DNA of 64,000 bases from Opitutales bacterium. Its GTDB lineage: Bacteria > Verrucomicrobiota > Verrucomicrobiia > Opitutales > UBA953. Made by a program: the position numbers and the translations under genes. Location of the stretch: NCBI GenBank assembly GCA_030725715.1, contig JANRFG010000032.1, positions 62,001-126,000 on the forward strand, given 5' to 3'. Within the stretch, counting starts at the first letter, position 1, and each line of letters opens with the position of its first letter. Shown one piece after another: positions 1 to 9,486 of this stretch. A model generated the notes under the pieces. It had not been told where the DNA came from. It made no database searches and saw nothing but the letters and a program-made list of their open reading frames with translations.

Positions 1-453
1 AGCAATTTCAGCCCCTCGCAGTTCTCGCTTCTCCAGAACGCGCTGTCCTTCCCGCTGGTCACGAACCAGGTCGAAGTCAGCCTCCTCCAGCTCTACGCCC
101 TGCACGACGGCACGCTCGATCAGTGTCAGGAGAAGAAGGTCACCCCGCTGGCCTGGAGTCCGCTCGGCGCCGGCCTGCTCGGTTCGGGCGGCGTGGATCT
201 CCTGCCTGGACAGCGCCATTATGACCCGACCGCCGTGTTGGCCGTCCTCGATCGTATCGCCCAGGAGCGTGGCGTCGCCCGCGAACTCATCGCCCTATCT
301 TGGATCCTGAAGCATCCGGCCAAGATCGTCCCCATCGTGGGCAGCACCCGGCCGGAGCGCATCAAACAGCTGGCCACCGCCGCGGACCTCGAACTGACCC
401 GCGAAGAGTGGTATCACCTCGTCACCGCGGCCCGCGGCGCGGAGATGCCCTGA
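1..453 (+). CDS. Aldo/keto reductase, C-terminal part (5' truncated by window edge)
   Basis: Frame +1 is open from base 1 (SNFSPSQFSLLQNAL...VTPLAWSPLGAGLL...PIVGSTRPERIKQLATAADLELTREEWY), the typical AKR C-terminal half. Confidence 0.9.
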   Translation, partial: SNFSPSQFSLLQNALSFPLVTNQVEVSLLQLYALHDGTLDQCQEKKVTPLAWSPLGAGLLGSGGVDLLPGQRHYDPTAVLAVLDRIAQERGVARELIALSWILKHPAKIVPIVGSTRPERIKQLATAADLELTREEWYHLVTAARGAEMP

Positions 454-456
454 CCC

Positions 457-505
457 CTAGGGGACATGGGGACACGGGGAGGGTTGGGGTTGCGGGGGAG
501 TGTGG
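457..505. repeat. Degenerate GGGGACAY octamer-like G-rich array
   Basis: GGGGACAT GGGGACAC GGGGAGGG TTGGGGTT ... between the AKR and sialidase-like genes. Confidence 0.6.
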
Positions 506-523
506 ATGGCTTAAAAAACAGGA

Positions 524-1690
524 ATGAATCCCGCCCCTGGTTCGTGCCTCCGTCATTTCTGGCCTTTGCTCATGGTCGCCGCGCTCGGCGCCCAGACCGC
601 GCAGGTCCTTGAGACGAAGACCATCACCCCGCCGGAAGAACCCTATGCCGGCTGGTCGACGCTCGTGCGTCGCGCCAACGGCGAACTCTGGGTCACCTGG
701 TCGGGCGGTCGCGACGGCCATGTCTGTCCGATGGGGCAGGTGCGCGCGATGACCTCGAAGGATGACGGAGCCACCTGGACCTATCCGCGCGTGCTGCTCG
801 ACAGCCCGATCGACGACCGGGACAGCGGCGTGATGGAGACCGCCAAAGGCACTCTGCTCGTCACGACGTTCACGTCGCTGGCCTATGAGGCCGATCTGGC
901 CAAGTCCCTGATGTACCTGCCTGACGGCAAGGGGCCCTCCATGCGGCCCATGAAGCCGGAGGTCGTCGCCCGTTGGCAGGCGGCGCAGAATCGCCTGACG
1001 GCAGAGGGGCGGAAGGCGGAACTGGGCGAGTGGGTCCTCCGCTCGACGGACGGCGGCCTGAATTTCTCCGCGCGTATCCCCACGATCGTCAACAGTCCCC
1101 ACGGTCCGCTCCAATTAAAGGACGGCCGCCTGCTTTACGTGGGCAAGCAGCTCTGGACTAAGGAGGGTAAGATCGGCGCCGCCGAATCAAAGGACGACGG
1201 CCTCACCTGGACCTGGCTGAGCGAGATCCCGACCCGCCCCGGCGACGAGGTGAAGAAGGGCTATCACGAGCTCTTCGCGATCGAGACCGATGACGGGCGC
1301 ATCGTCGCCCAGATCCGAAACCACAATAAGCCCGACAATGGCTCGACCCTGCAGTGCGAATCAACCGATGGCGGCCGGACCTGGACCGTGCCGAAGTCGA
1401 TCGGCGTCTGGGGCCTGCCTTCGCATCTGCTCAAGCTCAAGGATGGCCGGCTGCTCATGACTTACGGCCATCGTCGCAAGCCTTTCGGCAATCAGGCCCG
1501 CCTGAGCACGGATCACGGGCGCACGTGGAGCGAACCCATGGTCGTCTCCGGGGACGGCACCACCGGCGACCTCGGCTATCCCTCGACCGTCGAGCTGGCC
1601 GACGGCAAGCTGCTCACCGTATGGTATGAGAACGTGAAAGACCTCGGCAAAGCCGTCCTCCGCCAGGCGAAGTGGAAGATCGGTCAATGA
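524..1690 (+). CDS. Secreted sialidase/BNR-repeat (exo-alpha-sialidase-like) protein
   Basis: Several Asp-box motifs: SKDDGATWTYP, STDGGLNFS, SKDDGLTWTW, STDGGRTWTV, STDHGRTWSEP. Hydrophobic N-terminus. Confidence 0.88.
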   Translation: MNPAPGSCLRHFWPLLMVAALGAQTAQVLETKTITPPEEPYAGWSTLVRRANGELWVTWSGGRDGHVCPMGQVRAMTSKDDGATWTYPRVLLDSPIDDRDSGVMETAKGTLLVTTFTSLAYEADLAKSLMYLPDGKGPSMRPMKPEVVARWQAAQNRLTAEGRKAELGEWVLRSTDGGLNFSARIPTIVNSPHGPLQLKDGRLLYVGKQLWTKEGKIGAAESKDDGLTWTWLSEIPTRPGDEVKKGYHELFAIETDDGRIVAQIRNHNKPDNGSTLQCESTDGGRTWTVPKSIGVWGLPSHLLKLKDGRLLMTYGHRRKPFGNQARLSTDHGRTWSEPMVVSGDGTTGDLGYPSTVELADGKLLTVWYENVKDLGKAVLRQAKWKIGQ

Positions 1691-1699
1691 GCGAGGGCC

Positions 1700-1800
1700 G
1701 GTTGACCCGTTGACCGGAGGGCCGGAGGGATGCCCATCATGACTGGCTTGCATGGGCCTTCTTCAGGCCAACGGGCCAACCGTTCAACCGATCAACTATC
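1700..1800. repeat. Inverted pair of degenerate octamer arrays (GGTTGACC-type left, CAACCGTT-type right)
   Basis: Left 1700-1731: GGTTGACC CGTTGACC GGAGGGCC GGAGGGAT. Right 1769-1800: CAACGGGC CAACCGTT CAACCGAT CAACTATC. CGGTTGACCCGTTG pairs with CAACGGGCCAACCG at 13 of 14 positions. Lies between convergent genes. Confidence 0.8.
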
Positions 1801-2046
1801 TCAGAGCCCGAAGCCTTGGGACTTACGGACGTCGCCGACATACCAGTTCTCGAGCTTCTCGCGGGCCCAAGGGGTCTTACGCAGGAAGGTGAGGGACGAC
1901 TTGATCGTCGGGTCGAACATGAAGCAGCGGATCGGGATGCGGTAGGCCATTTCCTGCCAGCCGTATTTGGCGACCATGGTCTCAAGCAGCTTCTGCAGGG
2001 TCACGCCGTGCAGCGGGTCGCGGTGAGGACGGCGTTCTTCGTTCAT
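1801..2046 (-). CDS. VF530-family (DUF2132) small DNA-binding protein
   Basis: Internal start in the 162-aa track ORF gives [78 protein letters not shown]...[11 protein letters not shown] is the VF530 signature. Confidence 0.88.
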   Translation of the reverse strand: MNEERRPHRDPLHGVTLQKLLETMVAKYGWQEMAYRIPIRCFMFDPTIKSSLTFLRKTPWAREKLENWYVGDVRKSQGFGL

Positions 2047-2051
2047 GGCGT

Positions 2052-2474
2052 TCAGACGGCGCAGCGCTTCAGGAAGACCAGGCGGTCGATCGCCACGATC
2101 TTCGGAGGCAGCAGGCGCGGGCGGATGACATTCGGGTCGGTCGTGTGGCTGGTCACTTCGTAGAGGCCGTTGTAGAACCACTTGCCGCCTTCGGTGCGAC
2201 GGACATAGACCGGCAGCGGGCCGCGGGTCTCGGCGAGCTTGATGCCCCACTTGGGTTGGTCGCCTTTGCGGCCGACCCAGACTTCGCACGGTTCGCCGTC
2301 GGCGCGCGGATTCCAGCCGAGTCCGAGGCAGACGCCGATGACCGCTCCGGCCTGGTGGATGACGAAGTTCGGCGGCTTCGGGTCGCCACCGAGGAAGGCG
2401 CGCACCTCGTCGAACTCATAGCCCTGGCCCACGACGTGGGGAGCGGGTTCAGGAGAGGGCGAAGCGTCGGACAT
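2052..2474 (-). CDS. Conserved hypothetical protein (~140 aa)
   Basis: Clean ORF immediately upstream of the VF530 gene (5 nt gap); family not recognised. Confidence 0.65.
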   Translation of the reverse strand: MSDASPSPEPAPHVVGQGYEFDEVRAFLGGDPKPPNFVIHQAGAVIGVCLGLGWNPRADGEPCEVWVGRKGDQPKWGIKLAETRGPLPVYVRRTEGGKWFYNGLYEVTSHTTDPNVIRPRLLPPKIVAIDRLVFLKRCAV

Positions 2475-2527
2475 GGCTGAAGGGAATAGGCCGACCCACC
2501 TTGCGGGGGAAGGCTAAATCCCCGCCA

Positions 2528-2556
2528 AAGAAAAAGGCGCGCTTGCGCGTGCCTTT
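2528..2556 (-). terminator. Intrinsic terminator downstream of aspS
   Basis: Arms AAAGGCGCGC (2533-2542) and GCGTGCCTTT (2547-2556). On the minus strand the hairpin is followed by TTTTTCTTT. Confidence 0.8.
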
Positions 2557-2577
2557 CGTCGGAGAGCCGGGAGGGCC

Positions 2578-4380
2578 TTAGGCCTTCGGCTTCGGCTCGT
2601 CTTCCACGAGGCGGATGCGCAGGTCGCGCAGCTGCTTCGGGGCGACCGGGCTCGGGCAGTCGGCCATCAGGTCGCGGCCGTTCTGGTTCTTCGGGAAGGC
2701 GAGGATATCGCGGATCGAAGAGCGGCCGGCGAGCATGGCGACCACGCGGTCGAAGCCGAGCGCGATGCCGCCGTGGGGCGGGGCGCCGTAGGAGAAGGCC
2801 TTGAGCATGTAGCCGAAGCGGCTGTCGACGAGGTCCTGCGGGATCTTGAGGATGTCCTCGAAGACGCGCTTCTGGACGGCCGGGTTATGGATGCGGATCG
2901 AGCCGCCGCCGAGTTCGACGCCGTTGAGGACGATGTCGTAGTGCTGGCCGCGCACCTTGGCGGGGTCGGTGGCGAGCAGGGGCTCGTCTTCGACGACCGG
3001 GGCGGTGAACGGGTGGTGGGCCGAGAGGTAGCGCTTCTCTTCTTCGTCCCAGAGCATCAGCGGGAATTCGATGACCCAGAGGAAGTTATACTGGTCGGCC
3101 GGGAGGGTCAGGCGACCACGTGCCTTGAGGAGGTAGGAGGACTCGAGGCGGATGCGGCCGAGGATGGTCGAGGCCTGCTCCCACGGGGCGGCGGCGAAGA
3201 AGACGATGTCGCCGTCCTCGATGTTGAGCTGCTGCTTGAGGGCGGCCTTCTCTTCGTCGGAGAAGAACTTCACGATCGGGGACTTCCATTCGCCCGCTTC
3301 GCACTTGATGAACGCGAGGCCCTTGGCGCCGGCGCTCTTGGCGATGTTCTCGAAGTTGGTCAGCTCGCCCTGGGTGATGTCGGCGAGGCCCTTGGCGTTG
3401 ATCGCGCGGACCACGGAGCCCGGGGTGTTGGCGGCGCCGTTGAAGACCTTGAAGGAGGAGTTCTTGAACAGGGCCGTCAGGTCCTGGATCTCCATGCCGA
3501 AGCGGGTGTCCGGCTTGTCGATGCCGAAGCGGTCCATCGCTTCCTGGTAGGCCATGCGGGGGAAGGGCGTCGGGATGTCGATGCCGAGGGTCTCCTTCCA
3601 GGTGCGCTTCAGGATGCCTTCGATCAGCTTGTACATGTCCTCGCGGTCGATGAAGGACATCTCCAGGTCGACCTGCGTGAACTCCGGCTGGCGGTCGGCG
3701 CGGAGGTCTTCGTCGCGGTAGCAACGGGCCATCTGATAGTAGCGTTCGACGCCGGCCACCATGAGCATCTGCTTGTACTGCTGCGGGGACTGCGTGAGCG
3801 CGTAGAATTCGCCGGGGTTGGTGCGGCTCGGCACGAGGAACTCGCGGGCGCCTTCCGGGGTGCTCTTGAAGAGGGTCGGGGTCTCGATCTCGAGGAAGTC
3901 CTGGCTGTCGAGTTCGGCGCGGATGGCGCGGGCGGCCTTGGCGCGGAGCTTGAGGAGGCCGATGTTACGCGGGCGACGGAGGTCGAGGAAGCGGTATTCG
4001 AGGCGGAGGTCTTCGTTCACCTTGTCGGCCTTGTCGTCGTCCATCGGGAACGGCAGGTCGGCGCAGACGTTGTGGACGACGAGGGTCCCGGCGGAGATCT
4101 CGATGCTGCCGGTGGCGAGCTTGGCGTTGACCGTGTCGGCCGAGCGGGCGCGGACCTTGCCGGTGATCTCGATGACGGATTCCGTCTTCAGGCGCTGGGC
4201 GATCTCCTGGATGCCGTTGGCGCCCGGATTGAAGACCACCTGGGTCATGCCTTCGCGGTCGCGGAGGTCGACGAAGGTCACGCCGCCGAGGTCGCGCTTG
4301 GTGTCGACCCAACCCACGAGGGTCACGGTCTGGCCGGCGTCGGCGGGGCGGAGGGCGTTGCAGGTATGGGTGCGTTTCAT
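2578..4380 (-). CDS. aspS: Aspartyl-tRNA synthetase
   Basis: 600 aa; MKRTHTCNALRPADAGQTVTLVGWVDTKRDLGGVTFVDLRDREGMTQVVF..., ARCYRDEDLRADRQPEFTQVDLEMSF, GIALGFDRVVAMLAGRSSIRDILAFPK. Confidence 0.98.
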   Translation of the reverse strand: MKRTHTCNALRPADAGQTVTLVGWVDTKRDLGGVTFVDLRDREGMTQVVFNPGANGIQEIAQRLKTESVIEITGKVRARSADTVNAKLATGSIEISAGTLVVHNVCADLPFPMDDDKADKVNEDLRLEYRFLDLRRPRNIGLLKLRAKAARAIRAELDSQDFLEIETPTLFKSTPEGAREFLVPSRTNPGEFYALTQSPQQYKQMLMVAGVERYYQMARCYRDEDLRADRQPEFTQVDLEMSFIDREDMYKLIEGILKRTWKETLGIDIPTPFPRMAYQEAMDRFGIDKPDTRFGMEIQDLTALFKNSSFKVFNGAANTPGSVVRAINAKGLADITQGELTNFENIAKSAGAKGLAFIKCEAGEWKSPIVKFFSDEEKAALKQQLNIEDGDIVFFAAAPWEQASTILGRIRLESSYLLKARGRLTLPADQYNFLWVIEFPLMLWDEEEKRYLSAHHPFTAPVVEDEPLLATDPAKVRGQHYDIVLNGVELGGGSIRIHNPAVQKRVFEDILKIPQDLVDSRFGYMLKAFSYGAPPHGGIALGFDRVVAMLAGRSSIRDILAFPKNQNGRDLMADCPSPVAPKQLRDLRIRLVEDEPKPKA

Positions 4381-4451
4381 GAGGTCGGGACGGACGGAAT
4401 CGAGGGGTATGGTTAACGGACGGGGAAAACCCTAGTCAAAGCCCAATTGGC

Positions 4452-4480
4452 AGGGGTCGGGTTAGGGGTAGGGATAGGGC
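4452..4480. repeat. GGGGTA-type hexamer array
   Basis: AGGGGT CGGGTT AGGGGT AGGGAT AGGG in the aspS / secreted-protein intergenic region. Confidence 0.65.
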
Positions 4481-4527
4481 CATCGTTTCGGGTGGGCAGG
4501 GGGCCGTCTCGAGGCTTAAGTCTCCGC

Positions 4528-6135
4528 ATGCGCACCCCCGCACTCCTGACCGCCTGCCTGCTCGCGGCCGTCGCTTCCGCCGCCCCGCAGAAGGTCGAGA
4601 TGGCCGGCTACCTCATCGTCCCGACCGAGCGCGTGACGGAGCCCTACGATGCCGGCTTCTCGATCTACGCCGCCGCCTGGCCGCTGCTGAGCGAATATCC
4701 GGGCCATCGTTTCCAGACCGGCCTCTTCGGCACCTGGATGCATCCGCAGTATCCTAAGGACGAGAAACCCAAGGACCTCTATAACGACATCGAAGGCGGC
4801 CTCGGCTGGTGGCGGGACACGCGCTTCCCGTCCGTGACCCCGAAGTTCATCATGGGCGGCGTCGGCGTGAATTTCTACGACATCGCCAACGGCCCGGGCT
4901 ACGGACGCGGCACCTGGGAAGATCCGCGCGGACTCTACGGCGTCGCCCAGCTCACGCCGTGGCTGCTGTTCCCGCTCGACGGCCTGAACCTCAAGCAGGG
5001 CGTCAACGGCGAGCTCTTCGGTTACGGTTACCTGCCGATGCCGTTCGCCGAGGCCAAGACGAAGACCGAAGGCAAGGACGTCCCCACGGGCGCCAACTGC
5101 TGGACGCTCTTCCTGAACGCTTCGAACTTCAAGGGCCCGGTCTGTTTCTTCACGCCGAACTTCTGGTCGCGCGCGGCGCTCCGTAATCCGGCCGTCGCCG
5201 GACAGATGCTGGATTCGCGTGGTTCCGACCCGAACAAGCATTTCCAGATGGAGACCCAGTATGTCCCCGCGGCGATGGCCAAGGACGAGAAGGGCGACGC
5301 CTACGCGCGCGTGGCTCCGACCTCCTTCCCGGTCGGCGCCGACGGCACGACGGTCGTCCTGCATCGCCTGACCTGCTACGACCGTCGCGCCCTCTATGAC
5401 GGCGTGAAGGCCTGGTTCGACGGCGGCCCCGTCGCCTCCGGCGCGATCAATCCCGCCGGCGAGCTGGTCCAGAGTTTCCGGACGGGCGGTGGTTCGACCT
5501 GGAGCATCTACCCGCAGGGCACGAAGCGCGAAGCGAAGCCCGGCCTCGATTGGAAGGCCTTCGCGACGCCCCATTCGCCCGACCCGCATACCTATGGCTA
5601 TAAATGGAACGCCGACCTGGTGACCCGCACCCGTCCGGGGCTCGTGACCTTGCCGGAATATTACCGTCTTGGTTCTTTCGGGAAGAACGGTCGCTGGAGC
5701 GCGGTGACGGCGAAGGACGTCCCGGCCGCCACCGGCCTGACGCAGATGACCTTCGATCCGCCGAAGGAAAAGCCGCAGGCGCCGCGCGAGACCCAGCCCG
5801 GTGAAAAGACGACCTGGAAGATTCCTGGCCCCAAGGCCGGTCCGTTCCAGGCCTTCCTCGGAGACGGGAGCGTCGTCACCTACTACTGGTACCGCTTCGC
5901 CGATCAGCCGGCCATCCTCAACGCCGACCTGACCCCGGCCGAGCGCGAGGCCCTGCAGGTCAAGGTCGAGAAGCTGCATCGCACCTGGACCAAGGATCGC
6001 GAGTATCTCGCGCCGCCCACCGTCGGCAAGCTCGCCGCGCTCGACCCCGCGCAGGTCCTCACGCCGCCGAAGGGGCTGGAGATCGGCTACGTGCCCATCG
6101 CCACGCGGCAGGAACTCGCCCCGGCGAAGAAGTAA
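4528..6135 (+). CDS. Secreted protein of unknown function
   Basis: ORF 4447..6135; the start at 4528 gives signal peptide MRTPALLTACLLAAVASAAPQ. No family recognised. C-terminus ELAPAKK. Confidence 0.75.
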   Translation: MRTPALLTACLLAAVASAAPQKVEMAGYLIVPTERVTEPYDAGFSIYAAAWPLLSEYPGHRFQTGLFGTWMHPQYPKDEKPKDLYNDIEGGLGWWRDTRFPSVTPKFIMGGVGVNFYDIANGPGYGRGTWEDPRGLYGVAQLTPWLLFPLDGLNLKQGVNGELFGYGYLPMPFAEAKTKTEGKDVPTGANCWTLFLNASNFKGPVCFFTPNFWSRAALRNPAVAGQMLDSRGSDPNKHFQMETQYVPAAMAKDEKGDAYARVAPTSFPVGADGTTVVLHRLTCYDRRALYDGVKAWFDGGPVASGAINPAGELVQSFRTGGGSTWSIYPQGTKREAKPGLDWKAFATPHSPDPHTYGYKWNADLVTRTRPGLVTLPEYYRLGSFGKNGRWSAVTAKDVPAATGLTQMTFDPPKEKPQAPRETQPGEKTTWKIPGPKAGPFQAFLGDGSVVTYYWYRFADQPAILNADLTPAEREALQVKVEKLHRTWTKDREYLAPPTVGKLAALDPAQVLTPPKGLEIGYVPIATRQELAPAKK

Positions 6136-6141
6136 GCCGGC

Positions 6142-6297
6142 TCAGCGGCGATCCGGATCCTTGGCCTCGACCGGCTCGACGTGGGCGAGGTGATCGGGGT
6201 TCTTCTTGCCCGTGAGCACCTTGACGAGGCACCAGGTGAGAAGCGAGGCGACCGCGCCCACCGAGATGAGCATGAAGAGGAGTCCGGCGGTAGTCAT
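6142..6297 (-). CDS. MetS-like small accessory subunit of an NSS-family transporter (51 aa)
   Basis: Absent from the ORF track. Translation MTTAGLLFMLISVGAVASLLTWCLVKVLTGKKNPDHLAHVEPVEAKDPDRR: single TM helix plus polar tail, directly downstream of the NSS transporter. Confidence 0.8.
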   Translation of the reverse strand: MTTAGLLFMLISVGAVASLLTWCLVKVLTGKKNPDHLAHVEPVEAKDPDRR

Positions 6298-6315
6298 GGT
6301 CGTAAAGTCGGAGGC

Positions 6316-7914
6316 TTAGCGGGCGTCCCAGCGTTTGCCCGCTCGTTGGATCATCAGCGCCGAGAAGCCGGCGAAGAGGAGCAGGAAGAAGGCCGTCAGG
6401 CGGGCGACGCCGCTGGCGGGGTGGCCCGGCCCGCCGACGATGTCGAGGATCGGATCGGTCGGCGTGAAGGCGGCCGCGGTGAACGAGAGATTCCAGCCGG
6501 CGACGTTCTTCAGGACGAACATCGCGAAGATCGCGGTCAGGTAGGCCGGCGAGACCCAGCGGAGGATGAACTTGAAGACCCGGGGGATGCGGATCTCCGC
6601 GCCTTGATGCGCTTCGGTCCAGCCGCGTTCGGTGCCGAAGGCGAAGTTGAAGATGTAGATCAGCAACGTGCCCTGCAGGAAGATGCCGATGTCGCCGATC
6701 CAGAAGTCGACCGTCGAGAGCGCCTTCAGGCCTTCGCTGAACCAGACGACGAGCGTGCAGCCGACCGCGGTGATCAGGCCGAGCAGCGTGACCGAGCCGC
6801 GGCGGTCGAGGCCGAGCCCTTCCTCGAGGAAGGCGATGCCGGGCTGCAGCATCGAGAGCGAGGACGTCACCGCGGCGATGAAGAGCAGGGTGAAGAACAG
6901 GCCGCCGAAGAGATGGCCGTAGGGCATGCCGGCGAAGACCTGCGGCAGGACGTTGAAGCCGAGGGCGAAGGTGCCGCCCGCGACGGCCGAGGCGCCGAGG
7001 AAGGCGAAGGCCGCGGGTACGGTGATCATCCCGCCCAGGCCGACTTCGCAGAACTCGTTGGCGGCGGTGGCGGTGAGGCCGCTCAGGACCACGTCATCGT
7101 TCTTCTTGAGGTAGCTGGCGTAGGTGATGATCACGCCGAAGCCGACGGAGAGCGTGAAGAACACCTGGGAGGCCGCCTTGAGCCAGACGGCCGGATTAGA
7201 AAGGCCTTGGCCGATGTCGTGGGGATTCCACATGTAGCCGAGGCCGTTCCACACGCTGAGCTCCGGCTTCGTCGGATCGGGCGTGCCGAGGGTCATGACG
7301 CGCACGAGCAGGATGAGCGCGATGAGGATGAGCACGGGCATGCCCCATTTGCAGATGAACTCGATGCCCCGGGAGATGCCGCGGTAGATGATGACGAAGT
7401 TCAGGACGAACACGCCGACGAAGAAGAGGAAGGGCCCGCCGAAGCCGAGGATCGCGCCGTCGGCCTTGAGGCCGGTGAACGCGGCGAAGGCGGTGGCGTA
7501 GGCGGCCGGGTCCTTGCCGAGGTCTAGTCCCCCGCTGAAACTGTTCCAAGCGTAGCCGAGGCACCAGGACTCGATGACGACGTAATAGAAGTAGACGCCG
7601 ACCGGGATGATGAAGCCGAGGAGGCCGACGTATTTGCCCCACGGCTTGCGGACGATGGCATGGAAGATGCCGGGCGAGGAGTTGTAGCCCTGCGTGCCGC
7701 CGAAACGTCCGAGCGTCCACTCGACCCAGCAGATCGGGAGGCCGACGATCAGGAGGGAGATGAAGTAGGCGATGAGGAAGGCGCCGCCGCCGGTCTCCTT
7801 GTCGGCCGCGAGGCCGGGGAAGCGGAGGAAGTTGCCCAGGCCGACGGCGCTGCCGGCGACGGCCATGATCACGCCCAGTTTGGAGCTCCAGCCGTCAGGT
7901 TGCTTGGTCGTCAT
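6316..7914 (-). CDS. Sodium-dependent transporter, NSS/SNF family
   Basis: WSSKLGVIMAVAGSAVGLGNFLRFPGLAADKETGGGAFLIAYFISLLIVGLPICWVEWTLGRFGG; multiple TM segments. Confidence 0.95.
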   Translation of the reverse strand: MTTKQPDGWSSKLGVIMAVAGSAVGLGNFLRFPGLAADKETGGGAFLIAYFISLLIVGLPICWVEWTLGRFGGTQGYNSSPGIFHAIVRKPWGKYVGLLGFIIPVGVYFYYVVIESWCLGYAWNSFSGGLDLGKDPAAYATAFAAFTGLKADGAILGFGGPFLFFVGVFVLNFVIIYRGISRGIEFICKWGMPVLILIALILLVRVMTLGTPDPTKPELSVWNGLGYMWNPHDIGQGLSNPAVWLKAASQVFFTLSVGFGVIITYASYLKKNDDVVLSGLTATAANEFCEVGLGGMITVPAAFAFLGASAVAGGTFALGFNVLPQVFAGMPYGHLFGGLFFTLLFIAAVTSSLSMLQPGIAFLEEGLGLDRRGSVTLLGLITAVGCTLVVWFSEGLKALSTVDFWIGDIGIFLQGTLLIYIFNFAFGTERGWTEAHQGAEIRIPRVFKFILRWVSPAYLTAIFAMFVLKNVAGWNLSFTAAAFTPTDPILDIVGGPGHPASGVARLTAFFLLLFAGFSALMIQRAGKRWDAR

Positions 7915-7989
7915 CGTCAGGGGTTACCGAGTTGTCTAGGAAAGGGCAGGGGGAGTGCAATGCTGGGACGCAGTCCCAGTGAAGGTGGA

Positions 7990-8108
7990 GGCGGTTGGCG
8001 GATGGCGGTTAGCGGTTAGATGAGCTACGAAGTCGTGCTTTGACTGAATCGATAGCCTTTTGGCGGGTGGTGTGTGGCCCAACCGCCAACCGCTAACCGC
8101 CAACCCCT
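7990..8108. repeat. Inverted pair of GGCGGTT heptamer arrays in a divergent promoter region
   Basis: Left 7990-8019: GGCGGTT GGCGGAT GGCGGTT AGCGGTT. Right 8081-8108: AACCGCC AACCGCT AACCGCC AACCCCT. Confidence 0.85.
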
Positions 8109-8169
8109 TATGCCCGTTATCCCCCCTATTCTTCTCGCCCTTTCCATTTCCTCTACTCACTTTGCCTCA

Positions 8170-9486
8170 ATGTCGTTTGATTCCCTAGGCCTCGATGCCT
8201 CCATTCTCAAAGCCGTGGCCGACCAGGGCTACACCGAGCCGACGCCCATCCAGAAGGCCTCGATCCCGGTGATCATCGAGGGGCATGACGTCATCGGCGT
8301 CGCCCAGACCGGTACCGGCAAGACCGCCGCGTTCACCCTCCCGCTGCTGACCAAGCTGGTCCAGACCAAGTCCGGCGCCCACCAGGGCCGCGTCCGCTGC
8401 CTGATCCTGGCCCCGACCCGCGAACTGGTCGTCCAGATCGCCGAGAACGTCGCCGCCTATTCCCGTTACTCCGGCGCCACCGTCGCCACCTGCTACGGCG
8501 GCGTCTCCGAACGCCCCCAGATCGCCGCCCTCCGTCGCGGCTGTGACTTCCTCATCGCCACCCCGGGCCGTCTCCTCGACCTCGGCGGCCAGGGCCACGG
8601 CGACTTCTCCGCCGTCGAATACCTCGTCCTCGACGAAGCCGACCGCATGCTGGACATGGGCTTCCTGCCCGCGATCAACACCATCGTCCGCGCCCTCCCG
8701 AAGGAACGCCAGACCCTGATGTTCTCCGCCACGCTCTCCCGCGAGATCGAGACCCTCACGAAGCAGTATCAGCGCGAGCCGAAGCTGATCGAGGTCGGCC
8801 GCCGCTCCAACCCTGCCGAGACCGTCACCCAGCTCCTCTATGAGTGCCCGGGCGCGCTCAAGCAGGTCATGCTGCACCACCTCCTCAAGGACGAGTCCCT
8901 GAAGATGGTCCTCGTCTTCGCGCGCACCAAGCACGGCGCCGACCGCATCTGCCGCAAGCTCCAGGGCGAAGACATCAGCTGCGCCGCCATCCACGCCAAC
9001 CGTTCGCAGAGCCAGCGTCAGCGCGCCCTGCAGGCCTTCAAGAACAACGAGATCCGCGTGCTCGTCGCGACCGACATCGCCTCGCGCGGCATCGACGTCG
9101 ACGGCATCTCCCACGTCTTCAACTTCGACTTCCCTGACCAGCTCGAAGACTACGTCCACCGCATCGGCCGTACCGGCCGCGCGCTCGCGACCGGCACCGC
9201 CATCACCTTCGTCACGCGCGAGGACCTCGGCGAACTCCGCCGCCTCGAGCGCATCGTCGGCAAGCACCTCCATTGCGGTAAGCTGCAGGGCTTCGATTAC
9301 ACCCAGCAGGCTCCGCCCCGCACCCCGGAAGATTTCCAGCGTCACCAGGATCCCCGCGCCGGCGCGCACAATAGCGAACGCGAAGGCCGCCCTCAGGGGG
9401 GTCGTCACGGCGGCTACCGCGCTTCCCAGGGCAACTACCGCCCCTTCGGTCGTCCGGGCACCCGTCGCCAGGGCGGACCTAAGTAA
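8170..9486 (+). CDS. DEAD-box ATP-dependent RNA helicase (RhlE-like)
   Basis: Track ORF 8074..9486; likely start at 8170 (MSFDSLGLDASILKAVADQGYTEPTPIQ). Motifs AQTGTGKT, PTREL, LDEADRMLDMGF, SAT, HRIGRTGR. Confidence 0.96.
   Translation: MSFDSLGLDASILKAVADQGYTEPTPIQKASIPVIIEGHDVIGVAQTGTGKTAAFTLPLLTKLVQTKSGAHQGRVRCLILAPTRELVVQIAENVAAYSRYSGATVATCYGGVSERPQIAALRRGCDFLIATPGRLLDLGGQGHGDFSAVEYLVLDEADRMLDMGFLPAINTIVRALPKERQTLMFSATLSREIETLTKQYQREPKLIEVGRRSNPAETVTQLLYECPGALKQVMLHHLLKDESLKMVLVFARTKHGADRICRKLQGEDISCAAIHANRSQSQRQRALQAFKNNEIRVLVATDIASRGIDVDGISHVFNFDFPDQLEDYVHRIGRTGRALATGTAITFVTREDLGELRRLERIVGKHLHCGKLQGFDYTQQAPPRTPEDFQRHQDPRAGAHNSEREGRPQGGRHGGYRASQGNYRPFGRPGTRRQGGPK

Noticed and set aside
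2773-4416. Plus-strand 547-aa ORF opposite aspS
   Set aside because: Antisense artefact; the minus-strand AspRS is unambiguous.
6181-7527. Plus-strand 448-aa ORF
   Set aside because: Antisense to the NSS transporter; highly charged E/R/D/G composition without domain features.
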